From the IMG/VR virus record IMGVR_UViG_3300027852_000080, positions 1 to 41,362 of that record: a stretch of 41,362 bases of DNA; one strand, 5' to 3'. Shown here piece by piece: positions 30,946 to 39,512 of this stretch. The first letter of the stretch is position 1, and each line of letters begins with the position of its first letter. Position numbers and translations under genes: made by a program. The notes under the pieces were generated by a model that was given only the letters and a program-made list of their open reading frames with translations, did no database searches and had not been told where the DNA came from. The stretch comes from a virus.

Positions 30946-33900
30946 ATGGGGGACAAGTCTTTTGCAGATGAAATCTGGGGTTCGCTACCCAGCGACGACT
31001 CCCCACCTGAAACGCAAACCTCTGGAGGGAGCAGTTTTGCCGATGAGATTTGGGGGACGTTGCCCGAAGCAGACCCACTCACGCCTACGGAATTAGAACC
31101 CCAACTCGAAGAAGAGCCTGACCCCGTTCTGGCGGGTTCGGATAACGAAACCTCTTTAGGGGGTCATTTCGCACGGGGGGTAGACCAGTTACAGGGGTTC
31201 GGGTATTCCGCACTCGAAGCGGCGGGAGAGGGACTTGAGTTAGAAGGTCTCACCGATTTCGGACGTGAGGGGCGTGAACGCAACATCGACGAAGCGGCGG
31301 AAAATCCCCCATCCCAATCCTTCTCAGACGCAAACTCCGCAGGAGACTACGCTACGTGGGCCAAAGAAACATTCGTGTCTCAGGCACCCCTAATGGCCCC
31401 ATCTTTAGCTGGTGCTGGAGCTGGAGCCGTAGTGGGCGCACCTCTTGGCCCGATTGGAGCCACAGTGGGCGGTGTCGTAGGGGCTTTAGTGCCGTCACTG
31501 GTGCTGGGCGCGGGAGAGGTCCAACAGAAAATCAAAGAGAAAGACCCTGAAGCCTCAGCCCCCTCCCTTGTTTTCGGCGCGGGAGCCACAATCGCGGCCC
31601 TAGACTCAGCATTTCCAGGGAAAATGGGGTCTTTTCTAGTCAAGAAGCTGGGGACAGACATCGCTGAGGAAGTGGTCAAAAAAGCACTCAGTAAACGACT
31701 CGCAACCGAAGTGCCCTTGAACATGACAATGGAAGGGACGACGGAAATCGTACAAAGCGCCATATCTGAAGCGGCTGCGTCCTCCGCCACAGGTGCCCCC
31801 ATCGACTGGGCGGAGTGGAAAGCCGGAGCGGTTGAGGAGTTCGCGGCAGGAGCCTTGATGGGTGGCAGCATCACTACGGCGGCAGAGGTGTACGCTGCGA
31901 AAAAAGGCGCGTCAACCCCTCCTGAAGGAGACACCCCACCCTCTGAAAGGGAGTCAAGGGTTTCTTCCGTTGTGGAGAACCACCCTGCGGTGAAAGAAAT
32001 CCAAGACCCCGCCCAACAGCAAGCGGTTGTTGAAGCGATTAAGGCCATGGCCTCCGAGGATGGAGTGCTTGCTCGGATAGACTCAGTGTTAGCTGAGGAA
32101 GGAGGGTCTGATGTTGCTCGGTCAGAGGTAGATGTTTACCTTTCAGAGTATATACGGGACGCTGTTTCCGAGGTGGCCCAAGACACGGCACCGCCTAAAG
32201 GTGAACCGGTGCCCGATACCACGTCTTTCGGCCTTAACGAAGAGTTTCCTGAAGCAGTGGCCGCCGCACAAAAAGAAAACCTCACTCCCGAGAACGCTGA
32301 ATCTTTAGCCGCCCAAATGGACGCGTTTGAATCTGGGCGCAAACCCGCAGTGTTAATCACTGAAGGGGAGCCGATGCCTGTGATTCCTGAAGGGGCTAAA
32401 GTCGAAGAGATTCCTGGCCGAGGGCAACTCATCTACCGAGATGAGCAGACCCTTGAAGCGGCAAAGAATAACAAAATGGGTGAAGCCCTTGGTTTAGGCA
32501 TTGATGAAAAACCGATGACTGACCAAGTGGTGACAGCCCGAAATTCTGAAGGGGTGGTGGTTACAGATACCGCCACAGACGGTCGTCCTGAAGTCGTTAA
32601 CGCCGCAGGAGTTTTAGCGGGGGAAGGCGGGACTGTAGAGCACCGGACGGTAGACGAAGCTTTGTCCGAGCGAACCCAAGGTGCCGAGGGGGGGAGTTTC
32701 CAATCCACCGTGATGGCTGATTTAGAAAGAGAAATAGTGAGAGGGCAGTACGCGCCAGTTTCGGATATTAGGGGAGAGGCTGCCCCTGAAACTGCACCGG
32801 TTACGGATAAAGCGACCTATGACGAAGTTCAACAGGAAATAGACGATCTGACAGACGCATTGGAGAGAAAATATGGGGATGGCTTTATTACGGAGAACTT
32901 GAACTACGACGTTGCCCAAGCTTTAGGCAAACCTCACCAACTGCCTGAGGGGTACGATACCTCAGATTTAGACCGGCTATCTTCGTTACAGGACAAACTA
33001 AATGGTATCGGCGACAAAGAACTCGCCGAATTCAAAAGACGTGTTGTTAAGGATTCGGGGTTGCCGGAACCCCTCGCGACAGCGGCGTTAAAGGTGATGG
33101 GTGTGAGGGATTCCTACCCTTTCGCGATGAAGAACCTGAGAGGTTTAGGAACCTCTGTCCCGCAAACTCTGACAGATCTATACAACTTTTTCGATTCCAG
33201 AAAAGCAAAATCCCCCGCAGGTACTTCGCTAGATAGGGTTTACGCTAAATTTTACTGGGGTGGGACTGGAGAAAACCCCGCGCTAATGGCTTCGTTCACT
33301 CACGATTCAGGAAAAAAAATCGCTGCCGACAGTGAAATCCTGACATCTGTCGAGAGAATAGCGAACGCCGTTTATTCGGCTCGGGGTGAAGAACCAATCG
33401 ACTTGTCTAAAACTACGTCTAAACCTAAAAAACTTGACAAGAGTTTAGACGTTAAAACCCCCATAGATATTGCAGCACACGAAGCGGCGACTAGCCCTAC
33501 AAACGCCAAACCGCAGCCTTCCGAAGCTCAAATAGAAGCGGGAAACTACAAAAAAGGTGACGTGAAGGCTTTTGGTCTCGACATCGCAGTGGAGAACCCT
33601 AAAGGATCTACCCGATCAGGGGTTGACACAAAAGGGAAGCCGTGGGAGACCACGATGCAGCACCACTATGGGTACGTTAAGCGGAGCAAAGGGGCTGACG
33701 GGGACGCAGTGGACGTTTTCATCGGGCCTAAAGAGCAGAGCAATAAAGCATTTATCGTTGACCAGAAAAACGAAAACGGCAAAGGGTTCGACGAGCATAA
33801 GGTTATCTTAGGTGCTGAGTCCCAGGTGGAAGCCGAGAAGATCTACGACTCCAACTATGCCCCAGACTGGAAAGGCCGTGGCGCGACCACCGAAGTTACT

Positions 33901-36900
33901 ACTGACCAACTGAAGGAGTGGGTGGCTAAGGGCGACCTCACCAAACCGGCAAAAGGCCAGTTGAATAAAACCAGAGAGCGAGTCTCCGCTGGGGATAAAG
34001 TGGTAGACCTTGACCCTTTTTTGAAAAAGAGCAAGCCCTCCGCGAAACCCGCACCTTCGGACAAACCGAAAACCGTAGGCCGTAAGCCAGCCGCACCTGG
34101 CCGCAGCACGGTGACTGACGTACATGAAAAAGTGAATGCGGTAAAGGGGATGCAAAAACTGCTAGACAACGGTGAAATAGTAATCGTGCAGTCCGCGAAA
34201 GACTTGCCAAAGAAACTCGCAGGGGATGCACAGGGGGTGTACGACCCAGAAACAGGAAAAACCTATCTAGTTGCTGATGCTCTGAAACCAAACCAGGTGC
34301 AGAGCGTGCTGTTGCACGAGATGACCCACCGAATGTTTATGCAAAACCCTGACGTGCAAGCCCAAATGGTGGGTGAGGTAGGGGAGTTCTCGGTGATCAT
34401 GAGCAAGATTGAACGGGGGGACCTGAAGGGGCCTTACAAGCGGGTGTTTGATGCCGCGATGTCCCGCATCCCAGAAAACACCCCGCAGGCGGACAGGGTG
34501 GAGGAATTCGCAGCCTACGTTGTCTCGGAGTTCAACAGCGGGGCAACACTTCCCGCCCACCTAGCTGCATGGGCCAAACGCGTTATGGCTAAAATAAAAG
34601 CAGGTTTAGCGGCGGTAGGTATGCCTTTGAAAGGGATTTCTCCTGCGGATTTAGACCTCGCGGTACGAAGAACAATTGCACAGAAAGAACCGGCGAACCC
34701 GCACCTCAAGCGAGAACGCGCTTTGTACTCCAAGGCTAAAGACGACCGAAGACGCCACTGGTACAAGAGACCCGCTGGGATGTCTGACATCGACCAGATT
34801 CGGGACAAAGCCCTGTGGACAAAAGCTAAACTGTTGGGCCGTAAGTGGCTGACCCCTGAAGGGAATTTGGACGCAAAAGTGTACCAATTAAATACACTGA
34901 GGCAGGGTGACAATGTTGCTGAGGATTTGGAGGCGAAATTCCTGTTAAAGGGTTTTGACAAAGCGGTGAGGGGTGCGTACAAACACACCCTGAAAAGTAA
35001 ACTGTCTGTTTTGGACAAAGCGACCCGTCGAAAATTATCGGATGCGCTGAAGGTGCCTGACATGGCAGACATGGACCCATCAATTCCAGATTCAGTCAAA
35101 GTCCACCTCCTCGCCATGAGGCAGCACGTAGATAAACTGTCGATGATGTACGTGGACTTAGTGAGAGAGGAGGCGGTGTTGGGGCTTCAGTCAGGAACCC
35201 CCGCACTGCGACGAGCGGTACTCGGCGCTCGATTAATTGCAGAAAACAGCGAAGCCGTGGACGCGCACAACTCCGAGGCAAAAGCCTCTGGCAAAGACCA
35301 ACCGCAGCGCCGGAAAACCCCGAAGGCGATCCACGAGAGAACAAAAAAGGAAGTCTCTGAGTTAATGGATAGCTCCGAGGACCCTCGAACCCTGTATAAA
35401 GAAGCGGCTGACATCGCCCGTAAGCTTGGCACCATCGATACCATCACGCACAATGCCGGAAGGTACGTGCTCCGATCATACCGGATGTACGAGGACGGGG
35501 GTCTGTGGTTGAAGAAGATGCCAGCTAAAGTGAAAAAAACAGCGGCTGATTTTGTTCGCAGCGAAATGCTGGAGCACAACGACAAAGCCGCTGGGTGGCC
35601 TGCGGAAAAACTAGAAAACGAGGTGCGTAAGGCCCTCGAAAACCTGATACCCGACAAAGCTCGAGGGGGCGACTCGGTTGCGTCTATGATTATGGCCCCG
35701 AAAATGGGCGTAGATATGCAGCACATCCTCACTCGGCGAAAAGACATCCCTGTAGAAATCAGGGAATATCTAGGTGAGTACCATGACGCAGCGTACAACT
35801 ACGCACACACCGTTGAAAAGGTGGCACACCTCGCCACCTCAAAACAGTTTTTCAATGAAGTGGAGAAAATGGGTGTCGGGGAATTCCTGTTCAAGGACGA
35901 AGACCGCCCTTCGGGAGCGACCACCTCTCTCGGGGGCGAGAAAAATCAGTCCATCGGTGCTCTTGCGGGGTATTACACCTTTCCTGAGGTAGCTGAGGCT
36001 TTCACGGAGCACATGAGACCGGTGGACCTTGACGGAATTTTAGGAGCCTTAGTCCAATTTAACTCACTGGCCAAAATCAATATGACGGTGTATAACCCGC
36101 CCACGTCGTCTCGAAACTTCATATCCGCTGGCGGTTTCGCCCTGATGAACGGCCACCTGCGCCCCAGTAAAATTAAGCACGCCGTTAAGATGGGTATGTC
36201 TATGCTGGGTGCTGGGGGGAAGGAAGCCAAAGATTACCGGAAAGAGTTATCAAGGTTGCGGGTGATTGGGGACGGCGTTCGAGCGGGGGAGGTCGCACAA
36301 ACGTTTAGAGACGCTAAGGTTTACTCTTTGGCTAATGACGAAATAGGGGAATCCACGGCAACGATTGCGTCTAACGCAGGCCGCACCTTAATCCGAAAAT
36401 TTAAAGGTGTTTTTGAAGGCATTTACTTGTTTGGGGACGACTTTTGGAAAGTTATCGGTTTCGAGGCAACGGTTTCGGACTTGATTAAATATAAAGGTTT
36501 AACTCGGGAAGAGGCTGCACCCATCGCAGCAAACCAAATTAGAAACACGTACCCAACATATTCAATGGTGGGCCGAGGCCCGAAAACGTTGGCCAGGTTT
36601 CCTGGGATGGGTATGTTCGTCAGTTTCCCGGCGGAGGTATTACGAACGTCGCCTAACATCGTCAGACAGGTGGGGCACGACTGGTCCAATGACATGAAGA
36701 TTCCCGCCGCCAAACGAGCCACAGGGATCTTCGTCATGACAGCGGGTCTCGCGGCAATGGTGACTATCGCTCGAAACCTGATGGGGTACGACGACGAGGA
36801 CGATGAGGCCGCTCGGGTTCTCGGTCCTGAATGGATGAAGAACTCCACCCTAATGTTCTTGCCCCGAGATGAGGAAGGCAACATGCGGTACTGGGACGTG

Positions 36901-38058
36901 TCGAACACGTATGCGTATAACTACTACACCCGCCCACTGATGGCTTTGCTCAGAGACCAACCTTTCGGCACCCGGTTGGCAGAAGCGTCTAAGTCGCTTG
37001 TCACTCCTTTTCTGGGAGAAGAGGCAGGCTTCAAGGTGCTTCGTGAGGTAGGCACCAACCGCAACGAGTGGGGGCAAAAAATTTACTATGAAACAGACCC
37101 AACACCGGGGTCCACGGTAGGGCCTGCGACCAAACACATCTTCGACGGAATGAAGCCTGGATTCCTGAAATCACAGGACCGGCTGGCAAAAGGTGCCGAA
37201 CAGTACATCTCTGGGTCAGGCAAGCAATATTCTCTGTCCGACGAAATCTGGTCGTTCTTCGGTTTCCGGATGACAACGGTAAATCCTAAAGTGGCGCTAT
37301 TCTATAAAGCGTATGCTCTGTCGGATGCCAAAAGGGATGCCACCCAGTTGATGAAACGGGTCGCAGCCAAAGATATGAACGATGTCCCTGAAGCGGATAT
37401 TCGCAGTGCATGGATTAACGCAAACGCCATTGTCTATAAGGCACACCAAGACTTACAGACAGCCATACGCGCTTCAGAGAAGCTGGGCTTGTCCAAAAAA
37501 GACAAAGATTGGGTTCTCTCGGATAAAACCATGAAAGGCGCGATGAAAGCCTCGGGCCTCAGTGCAGATGCGTATGAGATAATACGATCCAAGGGTATCA
37601 GTAAAGCGGACATGGCGGCACTGGATAGCGGGGAAATCCCGATATGGACTCCCTCAGACCGCTTCTTTGATGGGATGCTCAGTAAGATCCATTTGATTAT
37701 CTCCGATGAAGAGTTACAAAAGACCATCGAAGGCCGATTGAGTGGCCGGGAAGAGTACATGCAAGACCTGCAACAGGAATTCGAGGACTCAATCGAATCC
37801 AAGAGGCAGCAACAGTTGCTGGATGAAAACGGGCTGTCGGTACCCGACACAGAGGGTCTCGACTCTGGCGAGGACCTGTCTTCGGTATTGTCTGGAAATG
37901 ACCCAGAAAAAATAACCGCCTATTTATCTGAGAACCAAGTGCCAAAAGATGATATTATTCGAGCAACCAAGGAAATCTCGCCAGCGTGGGCAGACATGTT
38001 AGCGCAAGCCCCGCCGGATTCAGTGACACTACTGAAGCACGCTGGCGTTTTGAGTTAA
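30946..38058 (+). CDS. Giant ejected polyvalent protein, 2370 aa
   Basis: The N-terminus holds two copies of SFADEIWG (residues 5-12 and 30-37), then a Gly/Ala-rich hydrophobic region (about 146-191) that could insert into membranes. Residues about 857-1003 resemble the pyrophosphatase-like domain (InPase type) of phage polyvalent proteins, with HYGYVKRSKGADGDAVDVF at 907-925 and Asp918/920/923. Residues about 1090-1220 form a zincin-like peptidase with HEMTH at 1124-1128 and a Glu in EEFAA (1186-1190) as probable third ligand. The last 1000 residues, including a hydrophobic span near 1925-1948, resemble large polyvalent-protein-associated regions. It is probably ejected into the cell with the DNA. 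The start follows the previous TAG directly; no Shine-Dalgarno is seen. Confidence 0.85.
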   Translation: MGDKSFADEIWGSLPSDDSPPETQTSGGSSFADEIWGTLPEADPLTPTELEPQLEEEPDPVLAGSDNETSLGGHFARGVDQLQGFGYSALEAAGEGLELEGLTDFGREGRERNIDEAAENPPSQSFSDANSAGDYATWAKETFVSQAPLMAPSLAGAGAGAVVGAPLGPIGATVGGVVGALVPSLVLGAGEVQQKIKEKDPEASAPSLVFGAGATIAALDSAFPGKMGSFLVKKLGTDIAEEVVKKALSKRLATEVPLNMTMEGTTEIVQSAISEAAASSATGAPIDWAEWKAGAVEEFAAGALMGGSITTAAEVYAAKKGASTPPEGDTPPSERESRVSSVVENHPAVKEIQDPAQQQAVVEAIKAMASEDGVLARIDSVLAEEGGSDVARSEVDVYLSEYIRDAVSEVAQDTAPPKGEPVPDTTSFGLNEEFPEAVAAAQKENLTPENAESLAAQMDAFESGRKPAVLITEGEPMPVIPEGAKVEEIPGRGQLIYRDEQTLEAAKNNKMGEALGLGIDEKPMTDQVVTARNSEGVVVTDTATDGRPEVVNAAGVLAGEGGTVEHRTVDEALSERTQGAEGGSFQSTVMADLEREIVRGQYAPVSDIRGEAAPETAPVTDKATYDEVQQEIDDLTDALERKYGDGFITENLNYDVAQALGKPHQLPEGYDTSDLDRLSSLQDKLNGIGDKELAEFKRRVVKDSGLPEPLATAALKVMGVRDSYPFAMKNLRGLGTSVPQTLTDLYNFFDSRKAKSPAGTSLDRVYAKFYWGGTGENPALMASFTHDSGKKIAADSEILTSVERIANAVYSARGEEPIDLSKTTSKPKKLDKSLDVKTPIDIAAHEAATSPTNAKPQPSEAQIEAGNYKKGDVKAFGLDIAVENPKGSTRSGVDTKGKPWETTMQHHYGYVKRSKGADGDAVDVFIGPKEQSNKAFIVDQKNENGKGFDEHKVILGAESQVEAEKIYDSNYAPDWKGRGATTEVTTDQLKEWVAKGDLTKPAKGQLNKTRERVSAGDKVVDLDPFLKKSKPSAKPAPSDKPKTVGRKPAAPGRSTVTDVHEKVNAVKGMQKLLDNGEIVIVQSAKDLPKKLAGDAQGVYDPETGKTYLVADALKPNQVQSVLLHEMTHRMFMQNPDVQAQMVGEVGEFSVIMSKIERGDLKGPYKRVFDAAMSRIPENTPQADRVEEFAAYVVSEFNSGATLPAHLAAWAKRVMAKIKAGLAAVGMPLKGISPADLDLAVRRTIAQKEPANPHLKRERALYSKAKDDRRRHWYKRPAGMSDIDQIRDKALWTKAKLLGRKWLTPEGNLDAKVYQLNTLRQGDNVAEDLEAKFLLKGFDKAVRGAYKHTLKSKLSVLDKATRRKLSDALKVPDMADMDPSIPDSVKVHLLAMRQHVDKLSMMYVDLVREEAVLGLQSGTPALRRAVLGARLIAENSEAVDAHNSEAKASGKDQPQRRKTPKAIHERTKKEVSELMDSSEDPRTLYKEAADIARKLGTIDTITHNAGRYVLRSYRMYEDGGLWLKKMPAKVKKTAADFVRSEMLEHNDKAAGWPAEKLENEVRKALENLIPDKARGGDSVASMIMAPKMGVDMQHILTRRKDIPVEIREYLGEYHDAAYNYAHTVEKVAHLATSKQFFNEVEKMGVGEFLFKDEDRPSGATTSLGGEKNQSIGALAGYYTFPEVAEAFTEHMRPVDLDGILGALVQFNSLAKINMTVYNPPTSSRNFISAGGFALMNGHLRPSKIKHAVKMGMSMLGAGGKEAKDYRKELSRLRVIGDGVRAGEVAQTFRDAKVYSLANDEIGESTATIASNAGRTLIRKFKGVFEGIYLFGDDFWKVIGFEATVSDLIKYKGLTREEAAPIAANQIRNTYPTYSMVGRGPKTLARFPGMGMFVSFPAEVLRTSPNIVRQVGHDWSNDMKIPAAKRATGIFVMTAGLAAMVTIARNLMGYDDEDDEAARVLGPEWMKNSTLMFLPRDEEGNMRYWDVSNTYAYNYYTRPLMALLRDQPFGTRLAEASKSLVTPFLGEEAGFKVLREVGTNRNEWGQKIYYETDPTPGSTVGPATKHIFDGMKPGFLKSQDRLAKGAEQYISGSGKQYSLSDEIWSFFGFRMTTVNPKVALFYKAYALSDAKRDATQLMKRVAAKDMNDVPEADIRSAWINANAIVYKAHQDLQTAIRASEKLGLSKKDKDWVLSDKTMKGAMKASGLSADAYEIIRSKGISKADMAALDSGEIPIWTPSDRFFDGMLSKIHLIISDEELQKTIEGRLSGREEYMQDLQQEFEDSIESKRQQQLLDENGLSVPDTEGLDSGEDLSSVLSGNDPEKITAYLSENQVPKDDIIRATKEISPAWADMLAQAPPDSVTLLKHAGVLS

Positions 38059-38070
38059 GAGGAAAATACA

Positions 38071-38931
38071 ATGGTATACACACCAACTCAGTGGCAGAAT
38101 AATCGCACCCCTGCTCTCAATGAGGCTAACCTAAACAAACTGGAGCAGGCCGTAGCCGCCAATGACGTGGCCGTTACCGGTAAAGCGGCACTAAACCACC
38201 AACACACCACTTCGGACATCCCGGATTTGGATGCCTACGGGCAAGCGGTGGTGGATTCTAAAGATGCAGCAACGCTTCAGTCGGCGCAGGACTTTACCTA
38301 CAGCCAAGCAGTGGTGGATTCTAAAGATGCAGCAACGCTTCAGTCGGCGCAGGACTTTACCTACAGCCAAGCAGTGGTGGATTCTAAAGATGCAGCAACA
38401 CTTCAATCGGCGCAGGACTTTACCTACAGCCAAGCAGTGGTTGACTCTAAAGATGCTGCGGTTTTAGGTGTTGCTAATACTGGAGTAGCAAATGCAGCGA
38501 CAGCACAAGCCGCAGCCGATGCCGCCCAATCAACCGCAGATAACGCAAAAGAATTCGACGCAGGAACCAGGATGGTTTTCTATCAAGCCGCCCCCGTGGG
38601 ATGGGTTCAAGTTCCAATTCCCGATTGGTCTATGCTCATGGCGGGGACTAGCGGCGGCGGCTGGACTGGAGGTGATACGCAGCCATTCACTCACGAGCAC
38701 ACCACGGGGGATTTCGCGTTAACTGAAGCCCACAACGGGCCACACGATCACCCGTACACAGCAAACCCCGAAAGTGGTACCAACAGTAACGCCGGTGGTT
38801 CTGACTTACCCAGAAACTTCAATGCAGCAAGCACAACAGGCTCGTCAGGTTCAGGAGTCCCACATAACCACGGTGAAACTTCAACCATTACAGCACAATA
38901 CGCAACGGTGTTGATATGTCAGAAGTCGTAA
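38071..38931 (+). CDS. Tail fibre with tandem repeats, 286 aa
   Basis: The N-terminal 55 residues are an attachment-type domain (YTPTQWQNNRTPALNEANLN). Residues 58-120 are three near-identical 21-residue units and part of a fourth (QAVVDSKDAATLQSAQDFTY), probably a trimeric coiled or beta stalk. The C-terminal 120 residues carry the DAGTRMVFYQAAPVGWVQVP strand and His pairs (HEH, HDH, HNH) followed by YATVLICQKS, the well known fibre-tip type domain. It starts with ATG behind AGAGGA. Its end overlaps the next gene. Confidence 0.85.
   Translation: MVYTPTQWQNNRTPALNEANLNKLEQAVAANDVAVTGKAALNHQHTTSDIPDLDAYGQAVVDSKDAATLQSAQDFTYSQAVVDSKDAATLQSAQDFTYSQAVVDSKDAATLQSAQDFTYSQAVVDSKDAAVLGVANTGVANAATAQAAADAAQSTADNAKEFDAGTRMVFYQAAPVGWVQVPIPDWSMLMAGTSGGGWTGGDTQPFTHEHTTGDFALTEAHNGPHDHPYTANPESGTNSNAGGSDLPRNFNAASTTGSSGSGVPHNHGETSTITAQYATVLICQKS
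38242..38430 (+). repeat. 63-base tandem repeat, three copies plus partial
   Basis: Units of 63 bases lie at 38242-38304, 38305-38367 and 38368-38430, with a shorter fourth beginning at 38431. They differ at only a few bases (first Ala codon, a Leu-Gln codon pair). The frame is kept and each unit encodes 21 residues of the fibre shaft. Copy number can change the shaft length. Confidence 0.95.
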
Positions 38932-39215
38932 TGCCGGAAGGCACTTGCCCTTATGGGCATAAATGTATCACTTACATTGACGACAAGCCTAGTAGGTGTA
39001 ACCTGCTTGTTGATCTATGGAATCACAACGACCCAGCAAAGCCCTTCCAGGAATCTAAGTGCGCTCATGCATGGCAACCAATTTTGCTCGCTCAATCTTT
39101 AGCGAATCAAGGCAACCAAAACCACACAATGCAAGTGTGGCGTGAGGAAACCTTGAAGCGCCAAGATAAAGCCATTGAAAGAATAGGCAAAACAACCCAA
39201 CTGATAGAGGATTAA
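38916..39215 (+). CDS. Cys-rich hypothetical protein, 99 aa
   Basis: The start may be the ATG at 38916, inside the end of the fibre gene, or the ATG at 38931 overlapping its TAA; neither has a strong site. The product holds Cys11, Cys17, Cys28 and Cys49 in a CPYGHKC ... RCNL ... KCAHAW arrangement that may bind zinc, followed by a helical, polar second half. I recall small proteins of this pattern near fibre or lysis genes in other phages, without a known role. Confidence 0.65.
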   Translation: MSEVVMPEGTCPYGHKCITYIDDKPSRCNLLVDLWNHNDPAKPFQESKCAHAWQPILLAQSLANQGNQNHTMQVWREETLKRQDKAIERIGKTTQLIED

Positions 39216-39218
39216 ATT

Positions 39219-39512
39219 ATGGCTGAAGGCAAACGATCTCCCACGGCACACCGAACGCCTGCTCAAATACGTGCACACGGCAAAGGCTATCAGGCAACCC
39301 CTACCCAGAAGAAACGCAGAGCCAAGCGTAACGCCGCACGCGCAGCAGTGGTAAAGAAGAAAGGCGCGGCAGCCGTTCGGGGCAAAGACGTAGACCACAA
39401 AAAACCGCTATCTAAAGGCGGGACTAACGCCCCTGGCAACCTTCGAGTCACTTCAGTGAAGAAAAACCGGGGGCATGGAATGTCCAAAGGCGGTCGAAGT
39501 AAAGCTAAATAG
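39219..39512 (+). CDS. HNH-like nuclease, 97 aa
   Basis: The protein has a long, strongly basic N-terminal arm (QKKRRAKRNAARAAVVKKK, about 30-48) and then the phage HNH core: VDHKKPLSKGG at 58-68 with Asp59-His60, Asn74 in the APGNLRV segment and Asn83-Arg84. No cysteine pairs are present, so any zinc support is lost or not needed. HNH proteins nick DNA and often accompany terminases. The last eight bases overlap the end of the minus-strand helicase gene, so the two transcription units converge tail to tail. Confidence 0.7.
   Translation: MAEGKRSPTAHRTPAQIRAHGKGYQATPTQKKRRAKRNAARAAVVKKKGAAAVRGKDVDHKKPLSKGGTNAPGNLRVTSVKKNRGHGMSKGGRSKAK

Noticed and set aside
38191-38467. Repeat proteins in other frames of the fibre gene
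   Set aside because: They reflect the 63-base repeat read out of frame; the plus-strand frame from 38071 gives a full fibre with attachment and tip domains.
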